A DNA stretch of 64,000 bases from Paragyromitra xinjiangensis (taxonomy: Eukaryota; Ascomycota; Pezizomycetes; Pezizales; Discinaceae): positions 1,984,001 to 2,048,000 of the forward strand of contig JBCAMK010000011.1 of NCBI GenBank assembly GCA_038503065.1, read 5' to 3'. Shown one piece after another: positions 23,236 to 33,663 of the stretch. Position 1 is the stretch's first letter. Each line of letters starts with the position of its first letter. A model generated the notes under the pieces. That model was not told where the DNA came from. It saw only the letters and a list, made by a program, of their open reading frames with translations, and ran no database searches. The position numbers and the translations under genes were made by a program.

Positions 23236-23476
23236 TACTCGGGTGTAGGGGTAAGTCTGGCAACAGGTGGCGGTTAGCTATTTTCTCAGTGGCTCAAGCT
23301 CGTTTGAATTTCATACTTTTGTCAACTAAATTTGTTTGATGTTTAATACATAGCATTCTTGCTCCCTTAGACGTTTTTATCAGGCCTCTCAGGGAGTTGT
23401 GGAGGGGAGGGAAGAAGAAATTGGGATTTCTTACTCGCACCGCCACCTGTCGCCAGACTTACCCCTAACCCGAGTA
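23236..23476. mobile_element. 241-bp MITE-like element, family copy 2 (TACTCGGGTG ends)
   Basis: The left end TACTCGGGTGTAGGGGTAAG and the right end CTTACCCCTAACCCGAGTA are inverted copies, each followed inward by the GACAGGTGGCGGT-type block. It is the same length as the element at 22760, with a matching interior in reverse orientation. It ends 403 bp before the start of the NACHT-ankyrin gene. Confidence 0.8.
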
Positions 23477-23879
23477 CAGACCTGTCCGCAAAGTCTTGGC
23501 ACCCTCCACTCATTTGAGTGCAACTGCCGGAGGATTGGGGCTGTAATTTCTATAGAAGATTGTTATACAAAGTGTTGTATGTTACATGTATCTAGCAGGT
23601 CAGTATTCATATATTTTTCTTCGCTTTTTATTTACTATTCTCTAGCTTGGCCTGCAACTATGTATCCAGTTGTGACCCTTATTTTGTAGGGTGCCGGGAC
23701 TTTCCGGGCGCGACTGTGGCTTAGTAGCCTCCCCTGATCTTCACCTCGTTGGTCCTTCCACCACATCATTCTCATCATCTCCCGAACCCCACAGACAACT
23801 ACGACTACCTCGTCCCCGTAGAACGACTATTAAGCGACCTGAATAGCTCAATAAAGGATATAGATTACAGTTAGACTCG

Positions 23880-26800
23880 ATGGTGTCCTCGCCGGTGGCT
23901 TACCTGGTTGGTTTATGCGTTTTATACGTCTCAAAGATGTTAAGAGCGGAGCAAGCCGAGGGGGTGCTTCGGACTTCTTTGGCAAGTGTATTTGGGCGCT
24001 TTAAGCTTTGGGCTCATGGTTTTGATGCCTCTCCTGGCCAGTCGGACGACAATCTAGGGGTTATTGGAAGCCAGCTGGATGACGTTCTGGGGCGCTCGGA
24101 CTACCTGAGGGGACCTACTATTCGTTTACTTTTGAGTTTCGCTAGCTGCCTTTTTTCGAGTCAGTTTCGAGAAAGTATGAACCCCGCCCTGCCTCTGGAG
24201 TGCACTGTTTTCTTGGGACTCTCTCGCTAACGGCCATCTCTGTAACTCCTAAGTAGTTAGTGATGACGATACTCGTATTCGGTTGGACGAAGCACTTCAG
24301 GCTATCCTAGATATTTACCCCGATTCAGAGGAGGTCTTTTTTGATTTTAGCAGCGATCAAAGCGAGGGATCAGCCGTGGGGGAGCTCCATGATATCATTG
24401 ATTCATTGTTCCAACTAGCCCCATCCCTCGATGGCTTGCTGAAAGCTATACCGGCCCCGACGGAGCCTAGTGTTTCTCCGATAACAGATTCCTACAGAAA
24501 ACTCATTTTTGACAAATTTCCTGATGCGAGCCGGCAACTTGCTTTGCGACTAGCCAAAGGTAATGCAGAGTGCCACGAGAAAGTGAGAGCTCAGGCCGAA
24601 GAAAGCCAAATGGAATTAGCTGGCCCGGAGGTTAGGTTGGTTGAATTTTCGGTCACTATCAGTTTATGATCTGCCAAACGTTAATAAAATTGGGTTAGTG
24701 CATATACTACCACTATAGGCAACACTTATGCCAAAGTTAGTGACGATGGTCCTGGCTCACATGCACCGTCAACGATTACGAGTTATGCGCAAGCCACAAC
24801 TTTCCATGACTCCGGAATCGGTGGCTCACATCATTTTACCCCTTCTCTAGAAAGGTAGGTGCATGCCGTAGTTAACATGAATAGTTGTTAACATTATTTA
24901 GGAAACGAGCCTTGTTCGACACCAGGCCCTACGTATGCATTTTCGAAGACTGCGATCAAGAAAGAAAGTCTTTTGCATCGCAGGAAGAGTGGATAACGCA
25001 CCAAAAATCGCACAAGCCACTCAACGAATATGAGTTTAGCGCTGAGACATGTCCCTTCTGTTGGAAAAAACTCGCACCTCAGACAAAATTCTATAGTCAT
25101 GTTTGCTATCATATGGAGGAAATCCGGCTTCTTGCTTTACCCCTGTCATATCGACAATTAGACGACTTAGGCCCAGATCCTATTGCTGGTGAGGAAAAAT
25201 CGCTTGGGGTGGGAGCCGCAGATCCCTTTCGAGAGCAGTTGGAAACCCGCAGGATATCTGGCAGGCAGAGGGTTGTTGGGGATTGGATTGCAAACGGAGA
25301 GCTGGCAGTGGCACCGGCAATGGAGAATCACAGCAATATGGCACAGGTATCACAAACCCCTGCTTTGGTTGCCCCCTCTCATACGTTTGTTGGTTCTTTA
25401 CTGAATCTAGATCAAGGGGTCTGGCTTTCGATTGGGGGCACCCGGCAATAATACTAGTGCTGATGTAGAGCACTTTCCGTCAACCGACTTATTGAGTATT
25501 TCCCTCTCGGCTAGTGTTACATCCCCTAAGGCAGTTTAGCAAATACTGAAGTGTGCAGATGGCGGACTATCCTATGGTACGGCGAACCCTTCGGTTGATA
25601 CACGAAGTAAGTTTGGCGTCCCTAAGTTGCTTGGTTCAGCCATAGAGACAATTGATACAATAGATCGAGGGCGAATCCTGGAATGGATTTCTAATATTCG
25701 TTTCGACGAGCATCATGAACATGCAAGGGAACGTCGTGAACCTGGCACTGGGAGCTGGCTCTTTAACAACCCACATTTTGGGGCCTGGAAAGGATCTAGC
25801 TCTTCCTCGCTTTTGTGGTGCTATGGAATTCGTATGTCTACCGTCTAAACTTGGTTCGGGAAAAATACTTACTTGACGTGGTTAGCTGGGGTGGGGAAAA
25901 CAATCTTAAGGTTTGAATTCTTCCAAGGATACGATCGGATATCAGCGACTTTCTGATGCGTAGGTGCGTTTTAGCTCTTCTGTAATCGAGTATCTGAAGA
26001 AGACGAGTTTGGGTGATACCAATATCGCCTATTTCTATTGTAATGCCTTCGAGAAGCCGAGGTGGGACGCGACGGCGATCCTTGGGTCACTTTTGAAGCA
26101 GGTCTCTGCTGGGCTCGGAAGCTTGGATCCGAATCTGGTATCTTTATTCGAGGAATCGAGACTACTCAACTTCGCTACCTCACTTGATTTTTATGCTGTC
26201 GAAGCATTATTCACGGCTGCGCTGGGTCGTTTCAGGGAGGTGTTCCTTGTTGTAGATGCTTTAGACGAATGCGGCGAAGAAGCGCGGGAGAGATTGCTTA
26301 TGCAATTCAGTCACCAGCTGGCACGAAGAGATCACCGGGTAAAGATATTTGCTACCAGTCGGTATATGGCCGACGTTGAACACTTGGTAAAACAGATGCC
26401 GAGTTCAATATGCTCGATTGGTGCAGACGATGTTCTATGTGACATCACAGTATTCACTACAGTAAGAGTGAAAGAAATGGTCCGATCGCTCCAGCTTAGT
26501 GTCCGGGATGCTTCATTGGTAGATGAAGTGATTGATGCCATCAGATACGGGGCAAACGGCATGTATGTAGCACCGCATAAATTTGGGTAACGCTTTATCT
26601 GACATTCTGTATAGGTTTCTTTGGGCAGAACTTCAAATTCGCTCTCTCCACAACAGTAATAAAGGTAGTGATCTCCGGGAATTTCTTAATGATCTTCCCC
26701 GCGACCTCGATGCTACCTACGGCCGTATTTGGCGACATATTCAAGAATCTCCGGATGATCAAAAGGGCCTGGCTCTTACGACGTTAGCATGGGTTCTGTT

Positions 26801-28301
26801 CGCCAAAAATCCCTTGACTTGGGAAGCATTGCTCGAAGCCACCGCAATCAATGAATCTGATAGCACCTTTCATCGAGACCACATGGCCTCTTTTGTCGGG
26901 TACCTGGCTGCAGCGTATACTGATTTTATAGCTCTAGACAACACTCAACAAGTCGTACGAATTCTCCACTATTCCGTTGCGGAATTCCTTCGACGGAAGC
27001 CAGAGTTTGCCTCAACGCACGATATGCTTGCTGCAAACTGTCTAATCGCGCTGAGTCTTACCGATAGCGAGCTTTCTGACAATGGTATCTACCCTCACGC
27101 AGCCCTTAATTGGGAGAAATATGTCGAGAGGTGGGATTATATCGATGTTAAGCGCGATGAACTCCTACGGCGGTTTCTGTACAACTCTGCTTCCGTTAGA
27201 AAATGGGTATCGTTTAGAAAAAGCCATGATTCTCGCTTCGACTACTATCTGTCGCCTATCGCCGATCCTACAGCTCTTTGCTTGGTCACGTATTTCGAAC
27301 TCCCAGTCGTTCTTCGACACCTGCTTCAAGATGAAAGCCAAAACCCTGCGCAAACAATGAACTTATCGTCTCTATTGTTTCTTGCTGCAGCATGTGGGAA
27401 TCTTGCAGCATCGAGGCTTCTAATCGAATACGGAGCCGACGTTAATCTAACGGAAAGCGGGAATATTTTACAAGCAGCAGCCTACGGGGGACACCTAGCG
27501 ATTGTGGCACTACTTCTTGACAGGGGTGCAGGCGCCAATGATCGAGGAGGGGAATACGAGAGCGCTTTGCAGGCAGCAGCTCACAGGGGTAACCAAGCGG
27601 TTGTAGAACTACTTCTTGATAGGGGGGCAAACATCAATTTTTCAGCAGGGGGGGTGGATGCCTTGCAGGTAGCAGCCTCTAGGGGACACGAAGAACTTGT
27701 GCAACTGCTTCTTGAGAGGGATGCAGATATCAAGGCTCAAGAAGGTAAATACGAGAGTGCTTTGCAAGTGGCAGCCTATAGAGGACATCTAGGGGTTGTA
27801 GAACAACTCCTTGATAGGAATGTAAATGTTAATGGCCGAGGAAGATACGGAACTGCCTTATATGCAGCAACCTGTGGAGGACAGCTGGCGGTTGTGGGGC
27901 TGCTTCTGGGGAGGGGTGCGGATGTCGATCTTCAAGAAGGAGAAAATGGAAATGCCCTACAAGCAGCTTCTTATCTAGGGCACCTGGCGATTGTGGAGCT
28001 ACTCCTCGAGTGGGGTGCAGACGTTAATATCCAGGGAGGAAGAAACGGGACCGCATTGCAAGCGGCAGCGTATGGAGGACACCGAGTGATCGTGGAGTTA
28101 CTCCTCGAGTGGGGTGCAGACGTTAATATTCAGGGAGGAGGGGACTGGAGCGCATTGCAAGCAGCAGCATATGCTGGTCACCAAGCGATTGTGGACCTAC
28201 TTCTTGAGTGGGGTGCGGACGCCAATATTCGAGGAGGAAGAAACGATAGAGCCTTGCAGGCAGTCTATGCGAGCAAAAACCGCGAAACCCTAAACTTATA
28301 A
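23880..28301 (+). CDS. NLR-like protein: conserved N-domain, acuF-type zinc finger, NACHT, ankyrin repeats (8 exons)
   Basis: Exons 23880-24174, 24257-24661, 24719-24854, 24902-25346, 25540-25831, 25886-25910, 25975-26562 and 26615-28301 sum to 3873 nt (1290 residues). The 2/3 and 4/5 junctions are the least certain. Order of parts: N-terminal domain with FGRFKLWAHGFDAS; a TTFHDSGIG linker; an acuF-like zinc-finger region (YVCIFEDC...H...H, then CPFCWKK...H...H); an EPGTGSWL segment typical of fungal NLRs; a NACHT domain with Walker A GIPGVGKT and Walker B FLVVDALDECG; a winged-helix-like region; and about ten ankyrin repeats (about 980-1285). Apparent stops in the raw frames are explained by introns. 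The first CxxC unit present in the paralogue at 33664 is missing here. The neighbour on the other strand is a DUF7580 gene, as in pair 2. A role as an intracellular receptor for non-self is inferred from architecture. Confidence 0.85.
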
Positions 28302-29495
28302 TTACGTCACTAAATCTCCTCCTCAATCCACCTAACCCCAGTCCTCACATCCCGAACCCTCTCTTCCCTCGCCAGCCCTCACACCAATCCCCTCTTCAAA
28401 TGCGAAAACCTTGAGAACTTACGGCACTAAGTGATGGAAATTTTTGCATAATCTTTTTTTATCTTGGCTTTTATTCGTGCTCTATGTGTACCGAAACGAA
28501 TTCCATTTGTCTAACCTAGCAGCCTCAATTACGTTCTCCTCCCGAGTCCTTACTTTTCGGGCGGGTAAGGGTTATTTCCTAGTTCAATGAGAAAAGTTAC
28601 AGGTAGTAGCACGTTGATTTACGCCTGGGTGTTCTTAATCTCATATTTTCTTGCTAGTCTCAGCTATTTCACTTCTTCGATGGTACGTGGAGGGTGTTCC
28701 GGGGTGGCCATTTGTGGCGTGGTAGGGGTTGTATCTCAAGCCTTATTTACGCTGTTTTTCGATGGGGGGTTCGGTTTCTATTCGTTGATTCATTTATGTA
28801 AACTAGCACAATGCTGCTTGTTTCTGTTGACCTTCACACAAAATCTTATATCTTCTTTACTCGTGGTTGTTCGTTCTGGTTGGCTTGTACGATACTTTGT
28901 TTCAATGTTTAATTATCTTTTATACTAGGCTAGAAAATGAGCTGCTTGCATGGCACATACCTATTCCTAAGAATAATGTGGCCGCTACGGTCTAATTTAC
29001 CAAATGGGAGAGTGAAGGGCTTTAGACTGTCGGATTTAACGTTGGGTCATTAATAGTCGATGATTGTATCTGATGGAAAGTGCAGCGCACCAAAAATGGC
29101 ACCAGCACGACAAAGCTATTTGGTGGCCGTACCAATATTAAATAACCTTCCCATTTTTAGAGCACTCGATCTCTCTTGTAGATCATAAAGCCGCAAAACT
29201 TGCGGTTGAGTTGATATGGAATCTCAACCATCTTTAAGCCTGGTGTGGCCATGGAGTGACTACCTTTAGCCTGGAGCGTTGCCATGAAGTACTTAAGTGA
29301 GCTTGTACAGCAACTGAGCCCTGCGTGTCCGTGGTGGGGTCTGTGATAATTCTAGTTGGTTTCAGGGTGTTCGATTAGAAGAATTATAATAGGATGGAAC
29401 AGGATGTTGGCGATGCCTAAAGCCCATCGATGTTGTAAAACATGGGATAGGGACTTGATTGATTGACCGACAGCTCTAGTTCGGGCTTGAATGTG
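28302..29495. other. Intergenic, no gene seen
   Basis: 3' flank of the NACHT-ankyrin gene. The 113-residue frame at 28587-28928 is hydrophobic only because the region is T-rich, and has no domain support. Confidence 0.45.
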
Positions 29496-29660
29496 TACTC
29501 GACGGAAGTTAAAGTATCTGGATGCTAAGAAACCCTAACCCGCGCCTAAGCCTGGCCCAGTCTCGTATGGAGGGCCAAATTGGTGTTAACAAGCCAGAGA
29601 ATACAGCTCGAGCGTGGGTTAGGGTTTTAGGCACCTGAGTACTTTGATTTCCGTCGAGTA
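29496..29660. mobile_element. 165-bp MITE-like element, copy A (TACTCGACGG ends)
   Basis: TACTCGACGGAAGTTAAAGT at the left pairs with ACTTTGATTTCCGTCGAGTA at the right. Arms continue into AAACCCTAACCC and GGGTTAGGGTTTT. The interior TCTCGTATGGAGGGCCAAA is shared with copy B at 31011. Confidence 0.8.
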
Positions 29661-29886
29661 GACTTTAGTCGCATGACAGAGCTTTCCACAGCCTACACCG
29701 TTTACCGTGTGAAGTACTCCGTTCAACGTTAAGGAGAGCTACTCCGGCAACTAATTAACGTAGCTCTATCTTTAATGCTCTGGAGCGAGATTCGTGGAAA
29801 AAGGGCATTTCCGTATTACCGGGTTATAAGCAACTCCCATTTTAGGGTCAAAATAGAGTTTGAGACAAAGTCCGTGCTCGGTAGAC

Positions 29887-30201
29887 ACTCGGGTCATGGG
29901 TGTGGAGATGGAACATCGGGATATTCCGTTCTGTGAGGTCACTACAGTCGTTCACGGGGTGGCGGCGAATCCTATCTGATGCATATGGCGAACAGGGGTT
30001 ATGCGCAGTATATTTTAGTACAGATTTGCTAAGCTGCCAATTTTCTCGGTCATTGGTTGGCTAAAAACCCCTGTTCGCCATCAGGCAGGATTCGCTGTCA
30101 CCCTAGTCTCGTGCCAACCCCACTGCGCAGCTTGCTGCGTACCGTCACACCGTATAGAAAAATTGTGAGATCTATTTTATCTCCATCTGCCTGACCCGAG
30201 T
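29887..30201. mobile_element. 315-bp MITE-like element hosting a nested element
   Basis: Ends ACTCGGGTCA and TGACCCGAGT are inverted, followed inward by GGAGAT on each side. The left half carries GGAGATGGAACATCGG and TTCCGTTCTGTGAGGTCAC, shared with the 23036-23234 repeats. A second foldback (29957-30103) interrupts it. Confidence 0.65.
29957..30103. mobile_element. 147-bp foldback nested within the 29887-30201 element
   Basis: Left GGGTGGCGGCGAATCC and right GGATTCGCTGTCACCC are inverted, followed inward by matching GGCGAACAGGGGTT arms. Its position inside another inverted-repeat element indicates sequential insertion. Confidence 0.65.
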
Positions 30202-30545
30202 ATAAAAGCACAGACTTTTCCGCTAACTGTTGCCCAAAGGGGTCTCTTGAGGAAGCCAAAGTCCAAAAATGGACTCCTCAAGCCCAAGGAAGTCTGTGAA
30301 CCTCTGATTTCGGCTCTAATATCCATTTGAACATGCTCCCAGACCCCAAGGAAAGGTGACTGAAACAAAACCTTATTTGGACTCTGGAATCCGAGTTGCT
30401 TGTAACCTAGTAAAAAGGTACTCCACCCACCACAGCATTGATAGTGAGTTTCTGCTTGTATTTTTTATGAGCTTTGTACGAAAAAACCGTAAAAATAAAT
30501 GAATAAAAAAAGTTTTTATTTGAGGGGCTTACATATCGGTTCTGG

Positions 30546-30816
30546 CTAACACTAGGGGGTCACGGGTGCACGGCGGATATGGATAGGGATCAAGTCTTGG
30601 TAAGGACTATGGATAGGGCACAGGTTTTGGGGGTAAAATCTAGGAAATAGGGCTCATGATTTAGATAGGTGAGGACTATTGAGAGGGTACAGGACCATAA
30701 AAAATCACTACTTTATCCATACCTGGTCTTGTACCCTCTTGATAGTCCTTGCTAAGACTTGGCCCCTGTCCGCCGTCTGACCGTATCCGTCGTGTGTCCG
30801 TGACCCCTATTGTTAG
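30546..30816. mobile_element. 271-bp MITE-like element (CTAACA ends)
   Basis: Left CTAACACTAGGGGGTCACGG and right CCGTGACCCCTATTGTTAG are inverted. Further matching blocks (CGGCGGA, CAAGTCTTGGTAAGGACTAT against its inverted partner) extend the arms to near the centre, so the whole unit can fold into one long imperfect hairpin. Confidence 0.8.
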
Positions 30817-31010
30817 GAGATAAACTCCAATGGGGCTCTTGGAACCCGGCTCAACAATCCAATTCTTAATTGTTGAAATAAAGTGATGATGATGAGTCAG
30901 TCTCGAAGCTATTCTCGCCTTTTTATACCCTACTGGGTCTCACTAGTGTATCTTCCACTGGACTCGCTTAGTCATCTCTATATCTCGTGACACCTAGAGT
31001 ATGCTCGACG

Positions 31011-31142
31011 AAAATCAAAGTATCCGGATGCCAATAAATAGCTTAGTCTCGTATGGAGGGCCAAATGGGCGTTAGCAAGCCAGTGAATACTCCGAGCATG
31101 GGTTAGGGCTATTGGGCATCCGAATACTTCAATTCCCGAGTA
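31011..31142. mobile_element. 132-bp MITE-like element, copy B of the 29496 family
   Basis: Shares TCTCGTATGGAGGGCCAAA and the inverted terminal blocks (GCTCGACGAAAATCAAAGTA against TACTTCAATTCCCGAGTA) with copy A, but the CCCTAACCC motif survives only on the right. Confidence 0.7.
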
Positions 31143-31448
31143 GTGGCATACGTAGTAAAATACGAGGGGTTAGATCTAAAGCCTAAATGAAATATATACT
31201 AAATCTTAATCCCACTTTTCCTAATTTCTGTGCCTTGACTTATTCTCGATTGACACAGGCATCTCATTATGTGTTAGAAAGTTGATCACAAGTTTAAGTA
31301 TAGACACTAGAAGCGGGCAGTGGGTTTTCTTTCGAGGAAAAATCTTCTCTAACAAAACTTATACAACGGAAGACGCGAGAAATTCCAAGTCTTAATTTGT
31401 TTTCCAGAAACGACTGCTGAGCTATATCATATCCTAATCCTAGGGCAA

Positions 31449-33210
31449 TCACGGAGAGTTAAAAGACTGTGCCCCCTCCTCAAGCATACGAACATGAGAC
31501 AAAAACATAGATAGATTATGATCCTTCATAAGATCCATACTCCTATCACTCCATGACGCAAGGCAGTTTCTCACAAAATTCGCATACTTCGGCCCCATCT
31601 CTAGGCAAAGATCCCTAAGAGCCTTTTCAAGCACAAGCTCCTCTGTCTCATCCCGTGAGGGCTCGAGACGCGTTTTCCGTCCAAGCTGAAGTAACATGAG
31701 GCCTAGCGAGTATATATCTGTATTTTTGCGACCAAACTGGAGTAAATCATGATCGAATTTAACGGAAAGGTGCGGTGTCCATTGGCCGGGAGTCGAGGTG
31801 GGCTGCTCTTGCTTTTCAAAGAAGTGTATCGTTTCGGGCGACCAGCCTCGTACCCACGAGGAAGAATACAACTTTACAAGGGAGTAAGCGAGGTTCGCAG
31901 CAATCAAAAAACGGTCGAATGTCCGTAATTCTTTATGTCGGGACACGATTAAATCGTCAAGCGAGAGAGGTGGCGTGCATCTGGAAGCTCTAGTCATCAT
32001 CGCTGGTGCGCATATTCGCCGTAATATGAAACAGCTCTTAGCGGGCCCACCACTATCGGGAAAATACTTTTCATATTCTTCACTCGAAGTCGGAATTTCT
32101 TGACATATCCCGGACTTCGAATCACTGCCTTCGGGGGCGGGATCGGTATCTTTGAGATCGTAGTCCGTAAAAACAAGGTGAATTGAAGGGTGTATGGCAT
32201 TCGAAAGCCGCTTTTTGCTCGCATTGCCGAGTTTTGTTGTCAATTGGAAAGAGAAATTTATTTTCGGTTCCACTGGAGGTAGTTGCTTGGATTTGCCTTT
32301 CAAATCCTTGACTTCGGCTGTCTCCTTGGCTCGACGTTCCAAGCATAAGTGGATTGAATGACATTCGCAAGGGAGAGCTTGTGAGGCCATCCGGTAGAGT
32401 CTTTGGGATGCTGTCTGTATTGCCTTTGGGTCTGGAAGCACCTCAGCTACTTGGCCACTGTTTCCTCCCGTTTCCTGGATGGGCGAAGATATTGGGTGTA
32501 TCTTAGTGGATTTGGTCCTCCGCGACTTGCGGTACGGAGCGAGCTGAAGGAGTGCCATGAGAGCGTGGTTGTGCTCCTTGAGTTGGTTACGTAAATTTTC
32601 GAGCTCTCCCCGATGATCTTTCGCGAGGCTGAGTAGTTTTCTGTGACTTGACTTGATTTGAATATTCTTAAAGTGGAGTTGAAGAGGGTCATTTTTAAGA
32701 ACAGAAGTCGCAATAGCAGTCTATTTCGGGGTTAGATGTTGGTAAAGCGGAAGTGGGGAAGTGGGGCTAGGGTTGAAGACTCACTACGCCAACTGCTAGA
32801 CGCTTGAGCGGCAATTTCTCTTTCGATGGGATCTTATTACCGCTCAACACGAGGAGGAGTTTTTTGATCTCTTGAAGGGTTTCTTGAGCCCCTTGGATGG
32901 AACACATGACAGGTTCGAACAAATCTCCCAATACACAGTCTAAATCGCCGTTCAAGCTGTGACGTTCCCAGTATTCGTTTTGCGGATTTCCCAACATGTC
33001 ATCACGCGTATCTTCCTCGATCACTTCCGCTAGGAGCGCATTGACAGCGTTTTTGAACAGCGATCCTGCTACTGTGATGTCCCTCAAAACGCATCGCAAT
33101 TTTTTATTATAGGAATTGTATTCTGACGCGAAGCTGCGGATCAGGCGGTAGCTCTGAACAGTTAGGACTATCAAAGGAATTGCTCCAATGGTAAACCCAG
33201 CCACTTCCAT
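31449..33210 (-). CDS. DUF7580 protein with HeLo-like helical N-terminus, pair 2
   Basis: Exons 32785-33210 and 31449-32720 sum to 1698 nt (565 residues), with a 64-nt intron at the same relative position as in the paralogue at 18368-20104. N-terminal part: MEVAGFTIGAIPLIVLTVQS, then SEYNSYNKKLRCVLRDITVA and a helix ending NALLAEVIEEDTRDDM. A coiled segment follows (LAKDHRGELENLRNQLKEHN). The C-terminal domain has LSLDDLIVSRHKELRTFDRF, SWVRGWSPETIHFFEKQEQP and TDIYSLGLMLLQLGRKTRLE (about residue 475), a kinase subdomain IX-like motif without the other catalytic motifs. The opening 'MEVAGF.IGAIPL' is the usual start of fungal HeLo-like or helical effector-type domains (inference). It lies 453 bp from the divergent TPR gene. 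Confidence 0.85.
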
Positions 33211-33663
33211 CTCTGGGGCGATATTAACAGAAGCAGGCAGGCGCTGGTAATCACAGCCGGAGGACCTATTTGGTTATGCAGGTTCGTTTAGCTAATTTGA
33301 TGCAAATCAACTACATGTAGCATCACCAGATTAAACATACCTCTTGGGTGTTCGTAATCGATGAAAAAGTCTAGTCTATGATTAAGAGGGCTGGATAAGA
33401 TGAATTGGATAATCTGGACGAAAGATAGATTTGGCAGGATTCAGTGTATTTGGTGAATGCGGGGAAACACGTAGCTGAGGATGAACGACGGCCCCCATAG
33501 GTCCAACAAACCATTCGTGTATCTAAGGTTACACGGCCGCCGCATTCTCATCTTGGCTTTGCATCAACTTCTTCCCTTGGAGCAAGTTCAACAAGACCTT
33601 ACCCGCCGAAGTCAAAACTGTTTACTGACCCAACTATTACTGTCATACGTGATACCCTTGACG
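33211..33663. promoter_or_regulatory. Compact bidirectional promoter of pair 2
   Basis: The 453 bp between the two divergent start codons must hold both promoters and leaders. No element insertion is visible here, unlike the corresponding 3.8-kb gap of pair 1. Confidence 0.55.

Noticed and set aside
25347..25975. NACHT gene as a frameshifted pseudogene (stops at 25537 and around the P-loop)
   Set aside because: GT..AG introns with good acceptors remove every stop, phases sum exactly to 1291 codons, and the P-loop is restored.
28587..28928. 113-residue hydrophobic ORF
   Set aside because: Hydrophobicity comes from T-rich 3' flank sequence; no upstream promoter signs or similarity.
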